The notes beneath the pieces are model-generated. The model was given only the letters and a program-made list of their open reading frames with translations, had not been told where the DNA came from and did not search any database. From Coniella vitis (taxonomy: Eukaryota; Ascomycota; Sordariomycetes; Diaporthales; Schizoparmaceae): a DNA stretch of 64,000 nucleotides. This document shows, one piece after another, positions 34,890 through 44,129 of this stretch. Position 1 is the stretch's first letter, and the number at the start of each line of letters is the position of its first letter. The stretch lies in NCBI GenBank assembly GCA_011317545.1, contig WUJK01000004.1, forward strand, positions 992,001-1,056,000, given 5' to 3'. The position numbers and the translations under genes are program-made.

Positions 34890-35540
34890 CTCCCTTTACC
34901 TCTATAATATTAATAAGTAGCGCTTCCCTTACTTCTTTATAGCTTGCTAATTACTATAACCGGCGCCTATTATTTCCCTTATAGGATAAATAAGAAGGGT
35001 AAGAATTTTAGCTATTCCTATACCCCCCTTTACTAGATTAACGAAATATATACTACTATTATTACTATAGTTAACTATTCCCTTACTTATAATACTTCCA
35101 ATCCTAATATATACTACTCCTTCCCTACTTATACCTTCCTATACTTATATACTCTAAATACTCTCCGCCCCTAGGCCCTTATTACTCTCGCTATATATTA
35201 TACTTATAACTACCTATTTAAATTAAGTAAGACTTAAGCTAGTTATAACAAGGTCCGGTTATTAAATAATAAATATACTCGTAGTATATATACTTATTAC
35301 TCCCTCCCTATTTATATCCTATTAACTTTATATTAGCGTTATAACTATAAGCTTATATACCGTTAAACGGTAATATTAGAGGATATTACCGACCTATTAG
35401 TAAAGCTTATAAAAGGGGGTAGTAAAGATAAGGGCTTAATTAGTATTAAAATAAAGTATAGTATTAATAATAACCCTTATTCTAATAAAATTAAGGAGAA
35501 TAATTTTAATAGTAAGGAGGAGGTAAATAAGGATAAATAA
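34890..35540 (+). pseudogene. Possible antisense ORF remnant in element 2
   Basis: Same position and frame as at 29990-30657. Readable pieces include GAYYFPYRINKKGKNFSYSY and a charged end with KGGSKDKG and NFNSKEEVNKDK. Interruptions are TAG/TAA only. Product unknown. It could be a real antisense ORF of this Gypsy family or a chance open frame. Confidence 0.4.
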
Positions 35541-36449
35541 ATAGCTATATTAATACGCGTTTTATATATAATTTTCTTTTTATTTATAGTATTTAATTTC
35601 CCCGCTCTTCTTTTCTACGATTTTAGGCTATTATAACTTATAGCGCTATTATAATATTACTCGAACTCCTTAAGAATAATTATATCTTTAAATTCGGATA
35701 ATAGCTATTAGTCTAACTAATCTTATCCGACCTATTTAACTAGGATTTTATATTATAGCGTTTTATCTATTTTCGTATAGCCTTTATATAGCTTATTATA
35801 TACTCTAATAATACTCTCTACCTAATACTCGGGTTTCTTTACTTCTTTAATTATAATAGGGTTAAGCTAATATTCTCTCTATACCTATAATAGGAGCGGG
35901 TCTTATATAGCTCGAATTAGGAGATTTATATAAAAATAAAGGTAAATATCCGGCGGAACGTTTAATTCTATTATATAAGGGCTAATAATATATATTATAA
36001 TATACTTTTTATATAGCTAAGCTAATTTCTTTAAAGGGCGGTTAGTAGTAATATTTTATAAGGAGAGCTAAACCTTATCGCCCTTAATAAGCCGCTTTAT
36101 AACTATTTATAACTTATTCGTAGATTCTTCTATTTATTATTATACGATTATTATTATAGCTTAAGCAAAAGTAATTATATTTTTAAGCTATTAAACGAAG
36201 TTCTTAGCCTAAAATTTAAGCGCTTATACTAATAATATATTACGCTCTACCTATTTAATTAGATTTATATAATAGCTATATAGGATAAAAAATAGGCTAA
36301 AGCTAATTATATTAATATCCCTATTATTAATAGCTAGTTAAGCGCCGGGTAAGAATATTAGTTAATCTAATTATATATATATAACGAATACTCGGAGGTA
36401 GTTTATAACCTCTTAGTTTACTTTTTCTATAGTTCTATCCGTTTATAAG

Positions 36450-38436
36450 TAGAAAGCGATATTTAAGCGTTATTCTATCTTTATAAGCTTATATAATCGG
36501 CGCTAAAACCCTCCTACTTAGTTTAAGCCTCGGTTATTAACTATTACCTTAGGGAAACTATAGAACCGCTAGTAATAATATAAGAACCGCTTTATATATA
36601 CTTCCGCGCTTATATTATATATAGCTTCGAGTATAATAGCTTTTGTTAATCGATCTATAATTACTATTAAATAAGCCTCTCTTATATTATCCTTATAGGG
36701 GAGGTCGATTATAAAGTCTACGGATAACTCGCTTTATACCCGTTTAAGTATTAATAAGGGCTTAAGAAGGCCCTTCCTTTAATATTTCTATACCGTTTTA
36801 CGTTTATAAATATCGTAATTTTATATAAACCGCCGAATATTATAGTATATACCTAGCTAGAAATAGCCCTTTATTATTATTATAATAATAATATCCCTCC
36901 TTAGGTAGCTAGATAGGGTAGAATCGTAGATATTTTATATTAGTTTAGTATATAAGGGTTCCTAATCCGGTAATTAAAGCTATTTATAAAACCTAAATAA
37001 TCCTTTTTTATCGATCGAATACTTTATTATAAATACCTTAATAAGCTTACCTTCGGATATCCGTAGGTAAGGGAGAAAAGAGTATTTATCCTTATAAATT
37101 ACGCTTATAAGCTAGGAGTATACCTTATTATATAAGGTAATATCGTCTTATAAGTACTAAAGCTCCTTTTATATAAAAACCTCGCTACCTATTAATAATA
37201 GCTCGTTATATATTATAACTTAGCTTATCTTTATTAATAGTAAAAGCTAGATTTACCTACCGGTAAGGTATTTATTAGATATATTATATAGTATATCCTA
37301 CTCCCTCCTCGAAAGGGTATTTAAACGCTCGCTAGCTACTCCTATATAGTAGACTAAATAATATCGAAAATAAGCTATCGTTTCGGATTAGTAAACTTAC
37401 CTCTTAGTAAAACGCTATAATATTATAAAATATTCGAGGTTCTTATAATCCGAATAAATCGTAAATAGTAATATAATACCTTTAAGCTTTATATCCTATA
37501 TTCTTAAGTAATTAATAATAGCTAATAGTTCCTTATCGTAGATCTTATAATTATATTCTATAGGGCTTAAGCGGTATAAATAATACGCTATTAAATAGAG
37601 GATATTATACTTATCCCTTTAAGAAAAATAGCTACTTAATAAATAGCTAGAATAATCCGCCTTTAGTATTATCTCCTTATCCGAATCCTATTAAACGAAT
37701 ATAGGCTTATTAATAAAGAAACGTTTTAGTTATTTAAATATAACTTCTTCCTACTCCCCGAACCTAAATAAAACCCCCTTCTTAATTAAAGCTAGAAGGG
37801 GCCTTATAACTTCGGAATAATTAGCGATAAACTAACGATAAAAGTTTATAAATCCTAAGAAGCTACGGACTTCTTTAACCGTTTTTAAAGCCTCCTAATC
37901 GTATATAGCGTATACCTTCTCGGGGTTTATATAAATCCCTACCCCCGCTTCGATAATAAAGCTTAGGTATTTTATCTCGGTTACGCCGAATTCGTATTTA
38001 GTAATATCTAGATTTAAACCTATTATTTCGAAAGCGCGTAATACTAGCTTTACCTTTACTCGGTAATCTTTAGCTATACTATCGGTATATACTAAAATAT
38101 TATCGATATAAGCTAAATAGAAGATATTTAGGTAAGGGCGTAAAGCGTTATTAATATAGCGTTAGAATATCGCGGGAGCGCTTATAAGTCCGAACGGGGT
38201 TATTAGCTACTCGAAGAGGCCGTACCTTATACGAAAAGCGGTCTTCTACTTATCTCCTTCCTTAATATAGAGCTTATAAAACGCTATTTATATATCGAGC
38301 TTAGTAAAATATTTAGCGTTTATAATATTAAATAAGGTTTTTTTAATAAGGGGGAGTAGGTAATAGTCGGCTTCCGAAATAGTATTAAGCGTATAATAGT
38401 TTATATAAAAGCGGAGGCTGCCCCTTAGTTTCTTAA
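36450..38436 (-). pseudogene. Degraded Gypsy pol, element 2
   Basis: Parallel to the pol remnant in element 1, with a different set of transitions. The RT box at 38084-38124 reads AYIDNILVY. The upstream part of the frame is interrupted by the TRIM-like insertion at 38450. Confidence 0.87.
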
Positions 38437-38449
38437 TAAAGATTATAGG

Positions 38450-38997
38450 TATTATAGGCCTATAGGCCTACCTATAATATTGCCTTCGCCCGACGTACCT
38501 AATAAGTTAACTAGATTTTCTGAAACGTATTTAGAAGATTGCGTACCTTTTACCTTAACCGCCTAAGCGAAAGGTTCCGTATATACGTCGGAGACGGCCG
38601 TAGGAACGCTAGTTAATTCCTAGAGCCCTATAGGGGCCAGCCCGTTATATATCTTCTAAATAACCTAAGGTTATAAGTTCGAGCTACGGAGTACTAAAAG
38701 TCTTAGATACCCCTTCTATATAAACTTCGGCTTATAAAGTAACGTTACGGGTAAGCTTTAGGGGTCCGACGTTATTAAAGGGAGAGAAGGGAGGTAATAT
38801 TATAGGCCTATAGGCCTACCTATAATATTGCCTTCGCCTAACGTACCTAATAAGTTAACTAGATCTTCTAAAACGTATTTAGAAGATTGCGTACCTTTTG
38901 CCTTAACCGCTTAAGCGAAAGGTTCCGTATATACGTCGGAGACGGCCGTAGGAACGCTAGTTAATTCCTAGAGCCCTATAAGGGCTAGCCCGTTATA
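38450..38997 (+). mobile_element. Complete TRIM-like element, copy 2, inside Gypsy element 2
   Basis: Terminal repeats 38450-38649 and 38798-38997. A purine tract AAAGGGAGAGAAGGGAGG (38777-38794) precedes the right repeat. A tRNA-like AAGTTCGAGCTACGG lies after the left repeat. The target duplication is ATAGG/ATAAG (38445-38449, 38998-39002). Element 1 preserves the empty site (GATT-ATAAG-AGCTC near 33552), which confirms the insertion. Confidence 0.88.
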
Positions 38998-39199
38998 ATA
39001 AGAGCTCCTGCTAAGGAGCTATTAGCTCTAATATAGCTTATATCGAGTAGCTTAGTAAAAGTCTTCTTTAGTATAATAAGTTCTTTAGATATCCTATATA
39101 ACGGGCCCTAAAGGGCGTTTATAATAAACCTATCCGCCTTCTTATATAGCCGAATCTCGTAGTCCGCTCCCTCTTTATACGGTAGTAGCGCGGAAGCTA

Positions 39200-41220
39200 T
39201 ATCCTTATTAAAGAGATTCCGGAACTCGTAATACTCTAAGGGGAGTTTTTCGTTAACCGAAGATTCTACTTTCGATAATAGGGTTTTAGTAATATCGGCT
39301 ATTATAATATTAAAAAACGCTATCTAAGCGGTATTTAAGCGTTTTACGCGCCGAACTTCGCTTTAAATAGTAAAGGTATTAATAGATATATAGTTAAAGT
39401 TCTTAGGGCTATATCCTTATTCTTAAACCTTTAATCCTTTTACTCGTCCGATACTTAAGCGGTATTTATAAGCTATATATATTACCCTCTCTCTTTCTAC
39501 TTAAGGTTTTCCTAAAACGAGGTTATACTAAAGGCGGGGGATTATATAGGCTTAAATACGATATAAATACCCGTTTAGGTTTATATTAAGGTAGGTTATA
39601 TAGCGGATAACGGGCTATTTATATAATATTCTCTCCTTTAACGATTAATAGAAGGTCTTAGGCGGGATAGGTATATACGGAAATCTTAACTTATATATAA
39701 ATATCTCGCTTATAGTAGAATAATAGTTATAGCTAGAATTAATAAATATTAGGATAAATAGAATTAAATTATAGAATAGGTTTATTATAAAATAGTTTCT
39801 ATTTATCTAACGCTTTACTTCTTATAAGCTAAAGTCGAAACCTATAAGCTCCTATATATAACTCTATATAGGAATAGCTAGTTTTCCTCCTATTCCTCGG
39901 TAATATTATTAAGGTCGATAAGGTTAATATCGGCGATATTAATTTCCGTCTCCTATATAGCTCCTAAGCTAATAAGCGGGTATATAGGTAGGAAGGGGTA
40001 ATAAGCGATTCTATAGTTCGAACGTCCGTACCTATAATAGAATCCCTACTCTTTCCTACGCTTAATCTCCGCTTAATTAACCTACCTTATACGCTACTTA
40101 TTAGCCTATAGAGCGTTAATATTAGTTATAGCTATATCCTTATCGGGATCTATATAAGGGTTTTATAATTTCTATCCGTTTCCTCCCGCTTACTAAGTTA
40201 TTCTAAAGCGCTATATTATAGCTCCGGATAAATAACTTAAGGGTAAAGTATAATTATTATCTCGGATAATAATATAGCTTTCTAGCTTAGCCGAGATACG
40301 GAATACTTTCTTTACCTAATCGTTATATATCGATAGTATTTCTATACTAATAAGCTATATATATAATATACTATTAATAACGCCCTTTAGGTATATTAAT
40401 TTAACTAAGTCCGGCTATTCTATACCGCCGGAATTTACTAGTAACTTCTCCTATTAGGAAAAGAAGTTAGGGAAGGGTTAGCCTTTCTTCTAAATAAAGC
40501 TCCGAAGCCTTTAAAAAGTAGCGATAATATAATTCTTATTATAATATCGATAATAGAGCTATTATAGGAATAAGGAAGGTTTCTAAAAGCTATACTCTCC
40601 TCCTATAATATAATAGCTCCTTATTATAACCTTTATATCTCCCTCTAGGTATTTATAGATTTCTTAGAACTTATCTATATAATTCCCGATAAAATAAGTA
40701 TTTCGAACGAGTTTATACCTTATAATATACTCTTAAGCTAGGAATTAAATATATATACCCTTAAAGTTTACTAGCTAAGAAAAGGGCTTACGTTTAGGTA
40801 TAATTATACTCTCTAAGGCCTTATTTATATTAATATCGGCGTCTTTTATATCTTAGGAGGTAGGGGTATAGGTATCTTTTAGTTCGTTAGATACCGGGTT
40901 AGGGTATTCGGCTGCTAGGTTATTAATACTTATTAATAGCTCCTATAATAATAGGCTATAGGATTATTCGATTTATATAAGTTATATTATAAGCGCTTCT
41001 AGGTTTCGTACGCTATTTTCGCGCTATTATTATATTACTCCTTTAATAATATACCGCTACTCTTCTATTATTTAAGTAACTATTTATTATATAGTTATTA
41101 TTATATTATTATTATCGTTATTCGCTTAGATAGGGAGTTACTCGAATTACTTATTATAGGGGTACGATATCCTAAGGCTATATACTAAATAAGTATATAA
41201 ATACCGTTAGATATATAAGG
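39200..41220 (-). pseudogene. Degraded Gypsy gag-like region
   Basis: This 2-kb segment is absent from element 1. On the minus strand near 40000-40060 it reads RRKE*GFYYRYGRSNYRIAYY, which fits a CCHC zinc knuckle (C-x2-C-x4-H-x4-C) with Cys and His codons changed to Tyr by C-to-T mutation. Other gag or protease motifs could not be identified. Confidence 0.6.
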
Positions 41221-41223
41221 TAG

Positions 41224-41411
41224 TATTATAGGCCTACCTATAATATTGCCTTCGCCCGATATACCTAATAAGTTAACTAGATCTTCTAAAACGTATTTAG
41301 AAGATTGCGTACCTTTTGCCTCAACCGCTTAAGCGAAAGGTTCCGTACGTCGGAGACGGCCGTAGGAACGCTAGTTAATTCCTAGAGCCCTATAGGGGCC
41401 AGCCCGTTATA
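41224..41411 (+). mobile_element. Solo LTR of the TRIM-like family
   Basis: One 188-bp repeat with ends TATTATAGG and CCCGTTATA, flanked by a perfect 5-bp duplication GGTAG (41219-41223 and 41412-41416). It lies beside the 5' LTR of Gypsy element 2. Confidence 0.88.
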
Positions 41412-41781
41412 GGTAGGTAGAAAAGAAGTTAGTTAAATATAAACGGGTATCGAGAGAGCGTTTATAATTTCGATCTCTATTTCTATTATTAACTAATTTA
41501 AGGAGAGAAGTAAGGGTAGTATTTATATAGTAGCGTAAGAGCTACTCTTAAGTAGCTCTTACGTTTAAAATCCACCTATAAATAGAGTTTTCTATAGGTT
41601 TACTATCGATACGGGTTCTATTACCGATAGTCTTTTATACGGCTTATAAGCTATTCGGAAGATACTCTTATTTAGCGCTTATATAATACTAATCTCTAGA
41701 CGAGAAGGGAATATACTAATTAAGGCTTCGTACCCTAGTATACCGAAGCCGTATATTTACCCGTAAGCCTATAATACGTAA

Positions 41782-41811
41782 CTATAAACGCTCTTTCGAT
41801 ACCCGTTTATA
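41782..41811 (-). mobile_element. Interrupted solo Gypsy LTR, right fragment
   Basis: The 30 bases complete the reverse-orientation LTR begun at 28580-28888. They are separated from it by the tandem Gypsy array plus the duplicated CGTAA. Confidence 0.85.
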
Positions 41812-42458
41812 AATAGTTATATATAAATAGCTATACGTTTTTTTTCGAGTATAATTTTTTATAGAATAAAAAAAAAAGTTATTTATATTAAATAAATAAA
41901 AAAATAAAATATAATATAATATAATAATAATATTTATCTATTAACTTTTAAAAGTATATAATTAATTAAATATTATAATTTTAAAGAATAAAAAAAATAA
42001 TTATATATTTATATATAATTAATATTAGATTTATTTTTATAATAGTAAATAAATCTAATATTTTAAATAAGATTTAATAACTTTAATAAGAATTAAATAT
42101 TTTTAAATATAATTAATAATTTTAGCTAGAATTAATATTTTTAACTAAAAGCGAAAACTCTAATTCTAATTAAAATTAATATCCTTAACCCTAAAATAAG
42201 AGCTTAATTATTAGAGTTTAAGCTAGAAACTTACTTACCTATTGCTTAAATACATCGGGAACCCTATAGAGTTAATTATATTTATAGTTATAGACGAAAA
42301 CTAGAATATCAAAAGAAAAAAGGAAGGAACTAAGTTTAGTTTAATTCCTAAATATAACCTTATTTTGGAAATATATCTTAAATACTACTAAGATCCTGCT
42401 TATTAGATGCTTTCTTATATCCTGTCACTTTGCCCACCAAAACCCTAATATTAGTCCC

Positions 42459-42519
42459 AGCCCTAACCCTAACCCTAACCCTAATCTCAACCATAACCAT
42501 AGCCCTAACCCTAACCCTA
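42459..42519 (+). repeat. Interstitial telomere-like CCCTAA repeats
   Basis: Six or so CCCTAA units in two groups (about 42460-42484 and 42502-42518) separated by degenerate units (CTCAACCATAACCATAG); a single CCCTAA is at 42442. Written on the plus strand, the orientation is that of a left chromosome end whose interior lies to the right. The array sits at the right edge of the AT-rich block. Confidence 0.88.
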
Positions 42520-42577
42520 CTCAACATCAATTCAAATGCATTTACTTGTCGGACCATAGAAACCGCCCCGCAGGGAT

Positions 42578-42635
42578 GAGCCGGCTGCAGGCCTTGGCGC
42601 CGCAGGCTGGGGGGTCCAGGGGGTGTCCCCCTGGG
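42578..42635 (-). repeat. GC-rich hairpin repeat, right copy of an inverted pair
   Basis: Inverse complement of 26544-26617, containing the perfect hairpin CCAGGGGG-TGT-CCCCCTGG. It lies about 135 bp upstream of the CWC24 start codon. Confidence 0.85.
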
Positions 42636-42770
42636 AAACGGGCATCTCGCTCATGAGGTCATATAGCTAATAACAACTTCACAAAGCAATCTTCGTTTTA
42701 CCGGTTCGGCAAATCACGTCCAGCCCCATCGTCACCAGAGCACAGAGCGAACCCCCCCCCCCTTGAAATA

Positions 42771-43757
42771 ATGGAGAACAAAGATGCGCCCCCGGTGGCC
42801 GTGTTCAAGAAGCGCGGCGCAAAGGGCAAGGCGAACCTGCGAAAACGAGCTGCCACCCCGCCACCCGCCGCCAGCGACAGCGACGACTCGTCTTCGGAGG
42901 ACGACGCGGGGAGGCGCATCAAGCGGCGCAAGACCAAGAATACCGGCGCCGTGACGGTGTCGTCGCGGGATGAGGCCGGGCCCGAACGGGACATGTCGGC
43001 CACCGTGTTCCGCGCGGACCGAAACGCACCCATCACGGACAGCAACGACGCGACCAAGCACAGCAACTGGTACGAGGACGGGCTGCTCGGGTCGACGCGC
43101 GCGATGCGGGCCAAGGACGACGCGGCGGCGGGCGACGGCACGTACAAGGGCCTGGCAAACCAGAGCAGCTTCCTGCAAAAGAACCCGGATGCGCCAAAAA
43201 GAAACGTCGGGCCCATCAAGGCGCCGACAAACATACGGACCGTGACGGTCATGGACTATGCGCCCGACGTGTGCAAAGACTACAAACAGACGGGCTTCTG
43301 CGGGTTTGGCGACAACTGCAAGTTCCTGCACAGCCGCGAAGACTACAAGCAGTCGTGGTCGCTCGACAAGGAGTGGGAGGACGTCACAAGGGGCAAGAAG
43401 CACCTCGGCGGCACGGTGGTCGCCAGCGCGGACCGGACGCGAACGCAAGAGGACGAGGAGGAGGGTGATGATGCGGAAGAGGCGCTGCTGGAAAGCATTC
43501 CGTTTGTGTGTCTGATTTGCCGGGGCCCGTACCGCTCGCCGGTCATCACGCGCTGCGGCCACTATTTCTGCGAGCCCTGTGCGCTGCAGCGCTATCGCAA
43601 GGACCCGAGTTGCGCGCAATGCGGCGCGGGCACGAACGGGGTCTTTAATTCGGGGAAGCGCTTGCAGACGCTGCTGGACAAGAAGAAGGCAAGGGCCGCC
43701 AGACGACGCCAAGCGGCCATGGAACGGGGCGAGGAGGTCAGTGAGGAGGAAGAATGA
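42771..43757 (+). CDS. CWC24: Pre-mRNA-splicing factor CWC24 (RNF113A-like)
   Basis: An intronless gene of 328 aa. A CCCH zinc finger lies at residues 168-187 (C-x7-C-x5-C-x3-H, preceded by MDYAPDV) and a RING finger at 247-284 (CLICRGPY, CGHYFCEPC, CAQC). This pair, in this order and spacing, defines CWC24/RNF113A. The protein binds the 5' splice site in the B-act spliceosome and leaves before the first step. The N-terminus is basic and disordered. The start codon follows a C-run and lies only about 135 bp from the GC-rich repeat and 250 bp from the telomere-like repeats, so its promoter is short and next to RIP-affected DNA. Confidence 0.96.
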   Translation: MENKDAPPVAVFKKRGAKGKANLRKRAATPPPAASDSDDSSSEDDAGRRIKRRKTKNTGAVTVSSRDEAGPERDMSATVFRADRNAPITDSNDATKHSNWYEDGLLGSTRAMRAKDDAAAGDGTYKGLANQSSFLQKNPDAPKRNVGPIKAPTNIRTVTVMDYAPDVCKDYKQTGFCGFGDNCKFLHSREDYKQSWSLDKEWEDVTRGKKHLGGTVVASADRTRTQEDEEEGDDAEEALLESIPFVCLICRGPYRSPVITRCGHYFCEPCALQRYRKDPSCAQCGAGTNGVFNSGKRLQTLLDKKKARAARRRQAAMERGEEVSEEEE

Positions 43758-43940
43758 TAGCATGTTACGGTAGCAGAATGAGATGTCTGTGGGCGGGGGG
43801 ACCACTGACTAAACCCCGCACCCCCACTAACGCCAACCGCAGGCAGCTGCCCTCCGCATGTGATGTGGACCGATGATGTAGCCTCACTTGATACCTGTGC
43901 CGACCATCTCGTATTTGATTGTTTTGCAAACACGACCTGT
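43758..43940. other. Spacer between CWC24 and ATG3
   Basis: 3' UTR of CWC24 and upstream region of ATG3. No other feature. Confidence 0.5.
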
Positions 43941-44106
43941 TGCTCGTCGTGATCGATTTATTGATTGTCAAACATCGAGTGCTCTTCGTGATCGATTTTA
44001 TTGATTGTCAAACATCTAGTGCTCTTCGTGATCGATTTTATTGACTATCGAAACATCCATTGCTCGTCGAAACATCCATTGCTCGTCGAAACATCCATTG
44101 CTCGTC
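43941..44106. repeat. Tandem repeats in the ATG3 upstream/leader region
   Basis: Two adjoining arrays. The first has about three units of 39-40 bp (CTCTTCGTGATCGATTTTATTGATTGTCAAACATC). The second has three perfect 19-bp units (GAAACATCCATTGCTCGTC at 44050-44106). The last ends 23 bp before the ATG3 start codon. Confidence 0.9.
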
Positions 44107-44129
44107 CAAAACAAAAACAACCGACCAAA

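Larger units (their letters stand above)
33770..41776 (-). mobile_element. Ty3/Gypsy element 2 (full-length architecture, RIP-mutated)
   Basis: Shares its left LTR (33770-34110) with element 1; its right LTR is 41439-41776. Without the two later insertions (38450-38997 and 41224-41411) it is about 7.3 kb. On the minus strand it keeps a gag-like region (about 39200-41200), reverse transcriptase (catalytic box at 38084-38124), RNase H (about 37600-37700), integrase core (about 36560-36800) and an unassigned 3' region. A CGTAA duplication occurs at 28884-28888 and 41777-41781. It flanks the whole LTR-int-LTR-int-LTR array, not each element, so the array entered or formed from one insertion. Confidence 0.92.
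26618..42577. other. AT-rich, RIP-mutated repeat block
   Basis: Base composition changes abruptly at both ends. Inside there is no gene-length open frame. CA and TG dinucleotides are almost absent: I checked 30001-30240 base by base and found none of either, while CG occurs several times. This is the product expected from RIP acting on CpA on both strands. Most of the block is LTR-retrotransposon DNA (separate entries). The outer parts, about 26690-27655 and 41812-42420, are nearly pure A/T with homopolymers and short inverted repeats (for example AGATTTATTT...AAATAAATCT near 42030-42058), and I recognise no element in them. Confidence 0.93.

Noticed and set aside
41432..41812. A 380-bp inverted-repeat DNA transposon (MITE) with 30-bp ends
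   Set aside because: The apparent inverted ends are the start of one Gypsy LTR and the separated end of an older reverse LTR, explained by the CGTAA nested insertion.
42459..42519. A real chromosome end
   Set aside because: The array is short, degenerate and followed by more than 20 kb of ordinary genes, with a further 42 kb on the other side.
26618..42577. Giant Starship-type element or plasmid/mitochondrial insert
   Set aside because: No tyrosine-recombinase captain, cargo gene or mitochondrial gene is legible; the readable content is LTR elements with RIP.
42732..43805. 357-aa minus-strand open frame
   Set aside because: Antisense of CWC24, whose zinc-finger motifs are on the plus strand.
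44001..44129. N-terminal extension of ATG3 from an upstream in-frame ATG
   Set aside because: It would translate the tandem-repeat leader; Atg3 proteins start at the conserved amphipathic helix beginning at 44130.
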